A DNA stretch of 64,000 nucleotides from an uncultured Oscillospiraceae bacterium (GTDB lineage Bacteria > Bacillota > Clostridia > Oscillospirales > Oscillospiraceae), in NCBI GenBank assembly GCA_934667815.1, contig CAKUMO010000010.1, forward strand, positions 17,811 through 81,810, in the 5' to 3' direction. Positions 17,007 through 24,993 of the stretch are shown in pieces; positions within the stretch are counted from its first letter, which is position 1, and every line of letters starts with the position of its first letter. The notes below the pieces were generated by a model. That model searched no databases and was not told where the DNA came from. It was given only the letters and a program-made list of their open reading frames with translations. The position numbers and the translations under genes were made by a program.

Positions 17007-18023
17007 TCAGTCTCGAACCTGCCAAGCCGTAGGGATAAACAGCTCGGAGTATTTGTACATTGCGTATTTATCGGTCATTCCGGCAATGTAATCGCAGACC
17101 GTGCGGCCCATGCCTTCAAACGTGATCTGCGGCTGGAAGTCCTCCGGCAGCGCCTCGGGGTGCCTGATATAATACTCATAAAGCTCCTGCAAAATGCGCC
17201 GTGCCTTGGATTCCTCGCCCTTGGCGACGGGATTTTTATATACGCGCTCGAACATGAACGCGCGTAGCGACTCCATGGCCTGCCGGATCTCCTCGTCCAT
17301 ACCCAGCTCGCCGGAGTTGAGCGTGTGAAAGATCATATTCGTGACCAGCGTGTTGATACGGTCGCGGTGGCTCTCGCCCAAAACGTTGGCAATCTCGCGC
17401 GGGATGTCGCGGTCGGTCAGAATGCCTGCGCGCATCGCGTCGTCAATGTCGTGGTTGATGTAGGCGATCTGGTCGGAGATGCGTACGATCTGTCCCTCAA
17501 GCGTCTCGGGCAGACGGCTCGAGCGGCTGTGCCCGAGGATGCCCATGCGCACTTCATAGGTCAGATTCAGTCCCGCACCGTCCTTTTCCAGAAGATCGAC
17601 CACCCGCAGCGACTGCTCGTTGTGGTGGAAGGGCGTGCCCATGACCTCCGTCAGAGCAACCTCGCCCGCGTGCCCAAAGGGCGTGTGGCCGAGATCATGG
17701 CCGAAGGCGATGGCTTCGGAAAGATCCTCGTTCAAGCGCAGTGCGCGCGTGATCGTGCGAGCAACACGCGCAACCTCGAGCGTGTGGGTCATGCGCGTGC
17801 GGTAGTGGTCGCCCTCCGGCTGCAAAAAGACCTGCGTCTTGTGCATCAGGCGGCGGAAGGACTTACTGTGCAGGATGCGGTCGGAATCGCGCTGGTAGCA
17901 GGTGCGCACATCGTTTTCCTTTTCCGGCTCCTCGCGCAGCCGTCCGCGCGAAGCGTCCGAAAACTGTGCGCGGCTGCTCAACCGCAGGTGCTCCTCCTGC
18001 TCCAATTGCTCGCGGATGGTCAT
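17007..18023 (-). CDS. dgt: dGTP triphosphohydrolase-like HD protein
   Basis: This 338-residue HD-domain protein belongs to the dGTPase family, which cleaves dGTP (or other dNTPs) to the nucleoside and tripolyphosphate. The HD metal-binding signature is visible as THTLEVARVARTI and AFGHDLGHTPFGHAGE. RDSDRILHSKSFRRLMHKTQ is typical of the family. It is of the shorter clostridial type often found directly before dnaG. The ATG at 18021-18023 has an AAGGAG site. It is in one operon with yigZ and dnaG (gaps of 21 and 13 bp). Substrate choice among dNTPs is not deducible. Confidence 0.92.
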   Translation of the reverse strand: MTIREQLEQEEHLRLSSRAQFSDASRGRLREEPEKENDVRTCYQRDSDRILHSKSFRRLMHKTQVFLQPEGDHYRTRMTHTLEVARVARTITRALRLNEDLSEAIAFGHDLGHTPFGHAGEVALTEVMGTPFHHNEQSLRVVDLLEKDGAGLNLTYEVRMGILGHSRSSRLPETLEGQIVRISDQIAYINHDIDDAMRAGILTDRDIPREIANVLGESHRDRINTLVTNMIFHTLNSGELGMDEEIRQAMESLRAFMFERVYKNPVAKGEESKARRILQELYEYYIRHPEALPEDFQPQITFEGMGRTVCDYIAGMTDKYAMYKYSELFIPTAWQVRD

Positions 18024-18044
18024 GACTGCACGCTCCTTTTCATT

Positions 18045-18671
18045 TCATTCAAGCGGGAATGCGCGGTATTCGTTTTCGCCGGTGATGCCCTCGATGGTTC
18101 CGGCAGAGAGGTCGTAAACATGGTCCAAAAACGCCGTGACCTGCATCTGCGGCAGCAAAAGATCAAAGCTGACGTCCGCGCCGAACTCCACATTCTGCAC
18201 GATGCCGCCGAAGGCCGTGACCTCCAGCCGCAGCCGTTCATACCAGCTATAAGAGCATGGCAGATATACCCGCGTCCACACGCGCTTCATCGCGCGTCCC
18301 GCGGTGTCGAGCGCCAGCTTGGCGCTGTGCGCATAGGCGCGCACCAGCCCGCCCGCGCCGAGCAGGATCCCGCCGAAATATCGTGTGACAACGCACGTCA
18401 CATTATAAATTTCCTCACGCTGCAGAACCTGCAAAACCGGCATGCCCGCCGTGCCGCCCGGCTCGCCGTCATCGGAAAAGCGCGTCGGGCCGTCCTTGAT
18501 GATGTAGGCATAGACATTGTGCGTCGCGTCCCAGTAGGTCTCGCGCATCTGTTTGAGCCGCGCAAGAGCCTGCTCCTCCGTATCCGTGCAGAAAATATGT
18601 CCGATGAAGCGTGAACGCCGCTCGATGAACTCAGCATCGGCGTCCTTGGCCGGGATCAAATACTCCGTCAT
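18045..18671 (-). CDS. YigZ/IMPACT family protein
   Basis: This 208-residue protein belongs to the UPF0029 (IMPACT/YigZ) family. The core motifs are FIERRSRFIGHIF, DATHNVYAYI, FSDDGEPGGTAGMP and VVTRYFGGILLGAGGLVRAY. A C-terminal ferredoxin-like domain (DUF1949 type) follows from about residue 135. The eukaryotic homologue IMPACT acts on GCN1-GCN2 signalling, and a translation-related role is suspected in bacteria, but no activity is settled. The start overlaps the hflX stop by 4 bp (ATGA), so it is coupled to hflX. Confidence 0.93.
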   Translation of the reverse strand: MTEYLIPAKDADAEFIERRSRFIGHIFCTDTEEQALARLKQMRETYWDATHNVYAYIIKDGPTRFSDDGEPGGTAGMPVLQVLQREEIYNVTCVVTRYFGGILLGAGGLVRAYAHSAKLALDTAGRAMKRVWTRVYLPCSYSWYERLRLEVTAFGGIVQNVEFGADVSFDLLLPQMQVTAFLDHVYDLSAGTIEGITGENEYRAFPLE

Positions 18672-19939
18672 GCCTCCGGCTCCTTTACAAAGCGGCGGTA
18701 GCGGCCGAAAAGCTCGTCATTGCAGACGACCTCGACCTCAACGCCCTCCGCGCCGTACTCCGTGCGCAGCACCTGTGCCTGATCGTGCAGCGTCTCCAGA
18801 ACGCCCGCCTGCGCATACGGCAGCAGCAGCGTCACATGATGGAGCTGACCCAGCAGCGTCTCCTCAATGCGCGTGAGCAGCTCGTCCATGCCGATGCCGC
18901 TCCGGGCGCACATGGGGATGTTCTTCTCCCCGATGGGCAGAACGGTAATATCCTGTAACAAATCCGCCTTGTTATAGCAGCGCAGCACCGGCACACCGGG
19001 CTTTGCCAGCTTCTCGATCAGGCCGTCCACGACCTTGATATGCGCCTCGCGCTCCGGATCGGACGCGTCGATGACGTGCAGCAGGAGGTCGGCGTACTGC
19101 AATTCCTCCATCGTCGCCTGAAACGCCTCAATGAGATCATGCGGCAGCTTGGAGATAAAGCCGACGGTGTCGGACAGCAGAATTTCCAGATGATCGGACA
19201 CACGCAGACGGCGCGTTGTAGTATCCAGCGTGTCAAACAGACGATCGTTTGCCGGGATGCCTGCATCCGTGAGCTGATTGAGCAGCGTGGATTTTCCTGC
19301 GTTCGTGTAGCCCACCAGCGCAACAACGGGAATGGAATTTTTCAGCCGGCGTTCGCGCTGCACGCCGCGCACGCGGCGCACCTCGTCCAGCTCCGCACGC
19401 AGACGCGTAATGCGCTCGCGGATGTGGCGGCGATCCGTCTCGAGTTTGGTCTCGCCGGGGCCACGCGTGCCGATGCCGCCGCCGAGACGGGACATGGACT
19501 TGCCCATGCCGGAAAGCCGCGGCAGCAGATACTGATACTGCGCCAGCTCCACCTGCAGACGGCCCTCGGCCGTCTTGGCACGCTGGGCAAAAATATCGAG
19601 AATGAGGGCGCTGCGATCCAGAACCGTCGCCTGCGTCAGCTCCTCAAGAGAACGGATCTGTGCGGGCGAAAGGTCATTATCGAACACAACCAGCGTCGCG
19701 CCGGTATTCTCCACAAGCTGGCGCACCTCCTCGGCCTTGCCCTCGCCAATGAAGCAGTGCGGGTCGGGCGTGTGGCGGTTTTGCAGCACCTTGGCCTCGC
19801 AGAGGCCGCCCGCCGTTTCCAGCAGCGCTTCCAGCTCATCCAGCGAGGCCTCCGTCGCCGTTTCCTCCGGCTTGAAGCAATCGGCGTTCAAGCCGACAAG
19901 GATCGCCTTCTCCGAGGCGACACGATCGTTTGGAATCAT
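18668..19939 (-). CDS. hflX: ribosome-associated GTPase HflX
   Basis: This 423-residue GTPase splits or rescues stalled ribosomes. The N-terminal domain has the family segment DPHCFIGEGKAEEV. A glycine-rich linker follows (RLGGGIGTRGPGETKLETDR), then a coiled-coil arm. The G domain shows G1 GYTNAGKSTLLN, G3 DTVGFISKLP and G4 NKADLL. The C-terminal domain resembles HflX of Firmicutes. The ATG at 19937-19939 has an AGGAG site. It is the first gene of the operon leading to rpoD. The rpmE terminator lies about 37 bp upstream. Confidence 0.95.
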   Translation of the reverse strand: MIPNDRVASEKAILVGLNADCFKPEETATEASLDELEALLETAGGLCEAKVLQNRHTPDPHCFIGEGKAEEVRQLVENTGATLVVFDNDLSPAQIRSLEELTQATVLDRSALILDIFAQRAKTAEGRLQVELAQYQYLLPRLSGMGKSMSRLGGGIGTRGPGETKLETDRRHIRERITRLRAELDEVRRVRGVQRERRLKNSIPVVALVGYTNAGKSTLLNQLTDAGIPANDRLFDTLDTTTRRLRVSDHLEILLSDTVGFISKLPHDLIEAFQATMEELQYADLLLHVIDASDPEREAHIKVVDGLIEKLAKPGVPVLRCYNKADLLQDITVLPIGEKNIPMCARSGIGMDELLTRIEETLLGQLHHVTLLLPYAQAGVLETLHDQAQVLRTEYGAEGVEVEVVCNDELFGRYRRFVKEPEA

Positions 19940-19976
19940 CGCATTCTCCTACCATGATTTGACAAAAAATATGAAA

Positions 19977-20005
19977 AAAGTTCGCACCGATACGATGCGA
20001 ACTTT
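19977..20005 (-). terminator. intrinsic terminator of rpmE
   Basis: AAAGTTCGCA and TGCGAACTTT form the stem (19977-20005). The complement of AAAAAAG gives a T-run on the minus strand, directly after the rpmE stop. Confidence 0.8.
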
Positions 20006-20010
20006 ACTCA

Positions 20011-20211
20011 TTACTTCAGACCGAACTTCTTGTTGAAACGGTCAACACGTCCACCAGTGTCAACCAGCTTCTGCTTGCCGGTGTAGAAAGGGTGGCACTT
20101 GGAGCAAATTTCAACCTTGATGTCCTTCTTGGTGGACCCGGTCTCGATAACCTCGCCGCACGCGCATCTGATCGTCGTCTGTTCGTACTTCGGATGGATT
20201 CCTTCCTTCAT
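20011..20211 (-). CDS. rpmE: 50S ribosomal protein L31, zinc-binding type
   Basis: This 66-residue ribosomal protein bridges the subunits through the central protuberance. It begins [14 protein letters not shown], with the zinc ligands in CACG and [10 protein letters not shown], so it is the C+ (zinc) form. It ends [13 protein letters not shown], as usual. I chose the ATG at 20209-20211 because AGAGG is 8 nt upstream; a GTG three codons earlier directly abuts that site. A promoter at 20278-20306 and terminator at 19977-20005 make it monocistronic. Confidence 0.96.
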   Translation of the reverse strand: MKEGIHPKYEQTTIRCACGEVIETGSTKKDIKVEICSKCHPFYTGKQKLVDTGGRVDRFNKKFGLK

Positions 20212-20277
20212 TGCATTCACCTCTTTCTCTTAGTCGTAAAAGGACATTCTTGTCCTCTTGTTATCAATCGCCCGACT

Positions 20278-20306
20278 ATAGTATCATAGATTCTGCCGGA
20301 TTGCAA
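20278..20306 (-). promoter_or_regulatory. SigA-type promoter of rpmE
   Basis: On the minus strand TTGCAA (complement of 20301-20306) and TACTAT (complement of 20278-20283) are 17 bp apart. The leader of about 60 nt contains a small AGGACA/TGTCCT hairpin (about 20239-20254) that could be an autoregulatory site. Confidence 0.6.
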
Positions 20307-20336
20307 GTCTTTTTTTCGAACTTGGTAGAAAAACTT

Positions 20337-20744
20337 TTACTCCATCGGCATTTCATGGGGCATGGCAGGCTCAACAATGAAGGTATTGCTGAACACGCCC
20401 ACTTTCATATACACCTTGGCATAGGCAATCGGTGCCTGCGGTGTCAGCGTAAAGGTCAGATCCCGGCAGCGCCGGTTCATGCCGCAGGCAAAATGGAGCG
20501 TGTGCGTTCCCATCGGAAGCGGAATCCGAAGGCTCTGCTTGTTTCCGATATATCCCAGCGGCTGCCCGTCAATATAGATTCCGAATCCGCCGGCAATGCC
20601 GATGGGAGAACCCTTGCGGTAGATCTGCACCATACCCATTCCGGCAAAGTGAATGGGCGTACCGCATTTCCCGCAGTAGCAGTTTGCCTGCGTTTCGACA
20701 AGTTCACCGCACTGTGGGCATCTCGTGCGAAGCATAATTGCCAT
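20337..20744 (-). CDS. zinc-ribbon protein with a PEGA-like domain, function unknown
   Basis: This 135-residue protein starts with a zinc ribbon: CPQCGEL (about 9-12) and CYCGKCGTP (about 22-29). A beta-rich region follows from about residue 40, with FGIYIDGQPLGYIGNKQSLRI then PLPMGTHTLHFAC, the pattern of PEGA-type or carboxypeptidase-regulatory-like domains, which are often found in surface or signalling proteins. No signal peptide or membrane segment is seen, so it is probably cytoplasmic. It has its own GGAGAG ribosome site. Neighbours do not reveal a role. Confidence 0.7.
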   Translation of the reverse strand: MAIMLRTRCPQCGELVETQANCYCGKCGTPIHFAGMGMVQIYRKGSPIGIAGGFGIYIDGQPLGYIGNKQSLRIPLPMGTHTLHFACGMNRRCRDLTFTLTPQAPIAYAKVYMKVGVFSNTFIVEPAMPHEMPME

Positions 20745-20803
20745 ATCTTTCTCTCCTTTTCCTGATCATGGTTATCATATCATATTCTTCCGGCCTTGTC
20801 AAT

Positions 20804-21937
20804 TCATTGCGGTGCACGGAACAAGCGCGCAGTGCGCTCCCGGTTTACCGCAAAATGATCCGCCGTACCGAACAGGCCATAGAGGTCGGCTGCGCGGCGC
20901 TCCAGCTCGGCATACTCGCATGCGGGGGCGCGCTCTCCGGTGTGCAGGAGCAAAAGCTCCCCCGTCTTTTTCGCCTGGCGCAGAACGCCCTGTCCGCGCG
21001 AATCGACCGCCAGCACGCGCACATAGGGCGCAGACGCGCTCAAAAGCGCCTCGGAAATGCCCAGATAGGCGCAGAGCAGCAGACGCATCAGCCGCGTGTG
21101 CGTGTAGCGCTTGGATTTTGCCGCGCTCACAATGTCCGCAAGCGTTTCTTCCGTGCGGCAGGCCGTCATGACCCTGCGCCACAGTCCCTCAGAGCCGTAG
21201 GGCAGCGCCTCGAATTCCGCCGCGCTCATTGCCCGCAGACGTGCCAGCCACGCCCGCTCGCCCGCCTCGACGGTGTAACGTGCGGCGCCGGCAAAGATCC
21301 TTCGCGCATTCTCCGGCACAAAGCCCGTCCAGTCCGATTGCCTGCGCAAAAACGACGCCGAGGGCGCGGCAGGATCGCTGCCCGCGTGATAATCTCCGTC
21401 TCGATGGACAAGCACAGGCTCGATCGCGCTGTTCTGCCGCAGCAGCGCCTTGCAATACTCCACAGCCAGAATGGAATTGGGCGTTTCCAGCACGGAGGCC
21501 GGCTGCCCCAGTGCCTCGAGCGCACGCTGCCGCGCCGCCGGGAAGGAGATTCCATGCTTCAGTTCACGCTTCAACGCTTCGGAAAAATCAGGGGTATCCA
21601 GCGCTCTTGCGGTTGACATAATTCTATTCAAATCTGCATCCTCGCTGCCGAAGCACAGTGCGTCGATGCAGCCCATGCGCGTGAAGATCTCCACGCCGCC
21701 TGCCGCGAAGCCCTCGGCCGAGCGCAGCGCATAGGTCACGGGCAGCTCCAGAACCAGATCTGCACCGCAGCGCAGCGCCGCCTCTGCCCGCGTCCATTTA
21801 TCGAGCAGTGCAGGCTCGCCGCGCTGGACATAATTTCCGCTCATCAGGCAGATCTTTACGCCTTCGAGCGCAGCAAGCTGCTTTGCATGGCCGTTATGAA
21901 AGGGATTGTACTCGCAGATAATGCCGATGTTTTTCAG
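20804..21937 (-). CDS. tmcAL: tRNA(Met) cytidine acetate ligase, apparent CTG start
   Basis: TmcAL uses acetate and ATP to make N4-acetylcytidine at the wobble base of elongator tRNA(Met). The frame contains IGIICEYNPFHNGHAKQL, the nucleotidyltransferase signature, and then CLMSGNYVQRGEPALLDKW, with GSEDADL further on. The signature lies upstream of the first ATG in the frame (21842-21844). The frame runs back to a TGA at about 21950 with no ATG, GTG or TTG. A CTG at 21935-21937 has GAGGGG 6 nt upstream, so CTG (or an ATT two codons earlier) is the likely start. The product would have about 377 residues, close to the family length. The gene is divergent from ackA. Confidence 0.88.
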   Translation of the reverse strand: MKNIGIICEYNPFHNGHAKQLAALEGVKICLMSGNYVQRGEPALLDKWTRAEAALRCGADLVLELPVTYALRSAEGFAAGGVEIFTRMGCIDALCFGSEDADLNRIMSTARALDTPDFSEALKRELKHGISFPAARQRALEALGQPASVLETPNSILAVEYCKALLRQNSAIEPVLVHRDGDYHAGSDPAAPSASFLRRQSDWTGFVPENARRIFAGAARYTVEAGERAWLARLRAMSAAEFEALPYGSEGLWRRVMTACRTEETLADIVSAAKSKRYTHTRLMRLLLCAYLGISEALLSASAPYVRVLAVDSRGQGVLRQAKKTGELLLLHTGERAPACEYAELERRAADLYGLFGTADHFAVNRERTARLFRAPQ

Positions 21938-21964
21938 AAAAATCCCCTCATTTCAAAAAAGTAC

Positions 21965-21993
21965 TTGTCACTTCTGCAAATTTATTATAGAAT
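21965..21993 (+). promoter_or_regulatory. SigA-type promoter of ackA
   Basis: TTGTCA at 21965-21970 and TAGAAT at 21988-21993 are 17 bp apart, about 70 bp before the ackA ATG. Confidence 0.6.
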
Positions 21994-22065
21994 AGGGATG
22001 TATGTGCTAATACTACCACAAAATGCAAAAAATAGAAACAAGTTTTTACAGGAGTTGAAATCACC

Positions 22066-23265
22066 ATGAACATTCTCGTTATCAACGCAGGCAGTTCCTC
22101 GCTCAAGTATCAGCTCATGAACCCCGAGACCGGCGAGGTCTTTGCCAAGGGTCTGTGCGAGCGTATTTACATTGACGGCCGCCTGACGCACAAGGTTCCC
22201 GCAAAGGACATCAAGGTCGTGCGCGAGATTCCCATGCCCAGCCACTCCGAAGCCATCGAAGCCGTGCTGTCCATTCTGGTCGATCCGGAATACGGCGTTA
22301 TCAAGTCCGTCAGCGAGATCGACGCCGTCGGTCACCGCGTCCTGCACGGCGGCGACAAGTTCATTGAGTCCTGCATCATTGACGAGGCCTGCAAGCAGGC
22401 CATCCGCGACTGCATCCCGCTCGGCCCGCTGCACAACCCTGCCAACCTCATGGGCATCGAAGCCTGCGAGAAGGTCATGCCCGGCACGCCACAGGTCGCC
22501 GTGTTCGACACCGCGTTCCATATGACCATGCCGCCGAAGGCCTATCGCTACGCCATCCCCACCGAGTATTACGAGAACGACCATCTGCGCCGCTATGGCT
22601 TCCACGGCACGTCCCACCGCTTCGTCTCCAAGCGCGCCATCGAACTGATGGGCAAGCCCGCAAGCGAGCTGAAGATCATCGTCTGCCACCTCGGCAACGG
22701 CTCCTCCCTCTCCGCCGTTGCGGACGGCAAGTGCCAGGACACCTCCATGGGCCTCAGCCCTCTGGCCGGTGTTCCCATGGGCACGCGTGCGGGCGACATT
22801 GATACCTGCGTCGCGCAGTTCATCATGAACAAGTACAACATGACCGCCGACGAATGCCTGACCATGCTCAACAAGAAGTCCGGCGTACTTGCACTGTCCA
22901 ACGGCCTGTCCTCCGACTTCCGCGATCTGGAAGCCGGCGCAAAGGACGGCAACGAAGCCTGCCAGCTCGCGCTGGACAAGTTCTGCTACGAGGTTCGCAA
23001 GTATATCGGCGCCTACGCCGCCGCGCTGGGCGGCCTCGACTGCCTCGTGTTCACCGCCGGTGTCGGTGAGAACGGCTGCACCAACCGTGCCGCCATCTGC
23101 GAGGGGCTGGAATTCCTCGGCGTGAAGCTCGACCCCGAGCGCAACAAGGTTCGCGGCGAGGAAGCGCTGATTTCCGCCGACGATTCCCGCGTCAAGGTCT
23201 GGGTCATCCCCACCAACGAGGAGCTTATGATCGCGCAGGACACTGCCGCTCTCTGCGGAAAATAA
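22066..23265 (+). CDS. ackA: acetate kinase
   Basis: This 399-residue enzyme interconverts acetyl phosphate plus ADP with acetate plus ATP, the last step of fermentative acetate production. It starts MNILVINAGSSSLKYQL, the family signature 1. The second signature region reads YGFHGTSHRFVSKRA. HLGNGSSLSAV and FTAGVGENG are the phosphate- and nucleotide-binding loops. The length is standard. AGGAG lies before the ATG. No pta is adjacent. The neighbour tmcAL, an acetate-using enzyme, is divergent, an intriguing but probably accidental link. A stable hairpin lies between it and pepT. Confidence 0.97.
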   Translation: MNILVINAGSSSLKYQLMNPETGEVFAKGLCERIYIDGRLTHKVPAKDIKVVREIPMPSHSEAIEAVLSILVDPEYGVIKSVSEIDAVGHRVLHGGDKFIESCIIDEACKQAIRDCIPLGPLHNPANLMGIEACEKVMPGTPQVAVFDTAFHMTMPPKAYRYAIPTEYYENDHLRRYGFHGTSHRFVSKRAIELMGKPASELKIIVCHLGNGSSLSAVADGKCQDTSMGLSPLAGVPMGTRAGDIDTCVAQFIMNKYNMTADECLTMLNKKSGVLALSNGLSSDFRDLEAGAKDGNEACQLALDKFCYEVRKYIGAYAAALGGLDCLVFTAGVGENGCTNRAAICEGLEFLGVKLDPERNKVRGEEALISADDSRVKVWVIPTNEELMIAQDTAALCGK

Positions 23266-23276
23266 ATGCAAAAAAC

Positions 23277-23302
23277 TCTGCCCCGACACCGGTCGGGGCA
23301 GA
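23277..23302 (+). terminator. intercistronic hairpin between ackA and pepT
   Basis: TCTGCCCCGAC (23277-23287) and GTCGGGGCAGA (23292-23302) form a perfect 11-bp stem with a 4-nt loop. There is no T-run after it, so it may be an mRNA-stabilising or partial termination structure. An A-run before it favours minus-strand function. Confidence 0.5.
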
Positions 23303-23323
23303 AGTCGAATTAGGAGAATGATT

Positions 23324-24532
23324 ATGACCGTTTCTGAACGTTTTTTACACTACGTTTCCTTTGACACACAGTCCGACGAGCACTCCGAGACCTGCCCGTC
23401 CACCGCGAAGCAGAAGCTGCTCGGCGCGGCTTTGGCAGACGAGATGCGCGCCATGGGCATTTCCGACGTACGCATGGACGAAAACGGCTATGTCTACGGC
23501 TCCGCCCCCGGCGCGGAAAACGCACCCGTCATCGGCCTGATCTCGCACATGGACACCTCTCCGGACTGCTCCGGCCGCGACATCCGCGCAAGAATCGTCG
23601 AATACAAGGGCGGCGACCTCTGCCTGAACGAAGCCGAGGGGATTTATCTGCGTCCGTCCGAGTTTCCGAGCCTGAACCGCAATGTAGGCAAGCACCTGAT
23701 CGTCACCGACGGCACGACACTGCTCGGCGCGGACGACAAAGCCGGCATCGCGGAGATTCTGACCGCCATAGAGGAGCTGATGGCCTCCGGCGAGGCACAT
23801 GCGCCCATCCGCATCGCCTTTACACCCGACGAGGAGATCGGCCGCGGCACCGACCGTTTCGATCTTGCGCACTTTGACGCCGACTATGCCTACACCGTGG
23901 ACGGCGGCACGCTGGGCGAGCTGGAATACGAGAATTTCAACGCCGCCTCCGCCGTCGTGACCGTCCACGGGCGCAACGTGCATCCCGGCAGCGCGAAAAA
24001 CTGCATGAAAAACGCGCAGCTCATCGCCATGGAATTCAACGCGCTGCTGCCCGTCCACGAGCGCCCCGAGAGCACCGAGGGCTACGAGGGCTTCAGCCAC
24101 CTGTGCGAAATGCAGGGAGAGGTGGAGCTTGCGCGGCTGGACTACATCATCCGCGACCACGACCGCACGAGGTTTGAGCGCCGCAAGGCGCAGTTCGGCG
24201 AAATCGCCGCGTTCCTGAACCGCAAGTACGGCGAGGGCACGGTTGAAGTCACGCTGCGCGACAGCTACTATAACATGCGCGAGAAGATCGAGCCGAAGCT
24301 CTTTATCGTCGAGGCTGCCGAGAAGGCCATGCGCGAGGCGGGCGTCACCCCCAGCATCGTTCCCATTCGCGGCGGCACGGACGGCGCACGTCTGTCCTAC
24401 GAGGGGCTTCCCTGCCCGAACCTGTTCACCGGCGGCGAGAACTATCACGGCCGCTTTGAATACGTTCCCGTCGAGGATATGCAGGCGGCAGTGCGCGTGC
24501 TGAAGAACATTCTGACCGACGCCGCCAAATGA
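23324..24532 (+). CDS. pepT: peptidase T (tripeptide aminopeptidase)
   Basis: This 402-residue M20B metallopeptidase removes N-terminal residues from tripeptides in the cytoplasm. GLISHMDTSPD carries the first zinc His and catalytic Asp. GADDKAGIAEIL carries the bridging Asp. FTPDEEIGRGTDRFD carries the catalytic and zinc Glu. YTVDGGTLGELEYENFNAAS is specific to PepT. The dimerisation domain has HPGSAKNCMKNA. GGTDGARLS lies near the C-terminus. I chose the ATG at 23324 because AGGAG is then 7 nt upstream; the ATG at 23318 touches that site. It overlaps the next gene by 4 bp. Confidence 0.95.
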   Translation: MTVSERFLHYVSFDTQSDEHSETCPSTAKQKLLGAALADEMRAMGISDVRMDENGYVYGSAPGAENAPVIGLISHMDTSPDCSGRDIRARIVEYKGGDLCLNEAEGIYLRPSEFPSLNRNVGKHLIVTDGTTLLGADDKAGIAEILTAIEELMASGEAHAPIRIAFTPDEEIGRGTDRFDLAHFDADYAYTVDGGTLGELEYENFNAASAVVTVHGRNVHPGSAKNCMKNAQLIAMEFNALLPVHERPESTEGYEGFSHLCEMQGEVELARLDYIIRDHDRTRFERRKAQFGEIAAFLNRKYGEGTVEVTLRDSYYNMREKIEPKLFIVEAAEKAMREAGVTPSIVPIRGGTDGARLSYEGLPCPNLFTGGENYHGRFEYVPVEDMQAAVRVLKNILTDAAK

Positions 24533-24855
24533 CACCGAACGAGTATCAGGCGCAGGCCATGCGCTGGCTGAATCCGGCGCTTTCCGAGAAGGACACGCTC
24601 ATCAACGGCGTGATGGGACTCTGCGGCGAGAGCGGCGAGGTCATCGACCTTGTAAAAAAGCACCTGTCGCAGGGACACCCCCTCGACCGCGAGGCCGTGG
24701 CCGGGGAGCTGGGCGATGTGGCGTGGTATCTTGCTGAGACGGCCTACGTTCTCGGTTATTCTTTAGAGGACATTTTCAAGGCAAATCTCGCCAAGCTCGC
24801 CGCCCGCTACCCCGACGGCTTCTCCGTCGAGCGCTCCCTCCATCGGGACGAGTAA
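24529..24855 (+). CDS. MazG-like nucleotide pyrophosphohydrolase
   Basis: This 108-residue protein is an all-alpha NTP pyrophosphohydrolase of the MazG-like type, which hydrolyses (d)NTPs to monophosphates, often for house-cleaning of non-canonical nucleotides. The metal-binding pattern is GLCGESGEVIDLVKKHL (ExxxE type) and ELGDVAWYLAETA (ExxD). The C-terminal LAARYPDGF is typical of short MazG-like proteins. Translation is coupled to pepT by the ATGA overlap. The substrate is unknown. Confidence 0.88.
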   Translation: MTPNEYQAQAMRWLNPALSEKDTLINGVMGLCGESGEVIDLVKKHLSQGHPLDREAVAGELGDVAWYLAETAYVLGYSLEDIFKANLAKLAARYPDGFSVERSLHRDE

Positions 24856-24871
24856 AATTTCATTTTGTCTC

Positions 24872-24899
24872 TTGACATTTGATCCGAATTCAATATAAT
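24872..24899 (+). promoter_or_regulatory. consensus SigA promoter before the TraB/GumN lipoprotein gene
   Basis: TTGACA (24872-24877) and TATAAT (24894-24899) are both exact consensus with a 16-bp spacer. Initiation near 24906 places the hairpin at 24909-24947 at the very 5' end of the RNA. Confidence 0.85.
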
Positions 24900-24908
24900 A
24901 AAGCTAAG

Positions 24909-24952
24909 GACAGACGCAGCATAGGGTTTCCCGCAGCCGCGTCTGTCTTTTT
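24909..24952 (+). terminator. terminator-like hairpin at the 5' end of the lipoprotein transcript
   Basis: GACAGACGC (24909-24917) and GCGTCTGTC (24939-24947) form a 9-bp stem, an internal GGG-TTT-CCC can stack within it, and TTTTT follows. It starts about 3 nt from the expected transcription start. It may be an attenuator or may make a very short RNA. Confidence 0.7.
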
Positions 24953-24993
24953 ATCAATTTTCAAATGATGTGAGAAAGAGAGGAGAAATCATC

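Noticed and set aside
21985..23289. Long frame antisense to ackA
   Set aside because: ackA has all its signatures. The reverse frame shows no recognisable protein.
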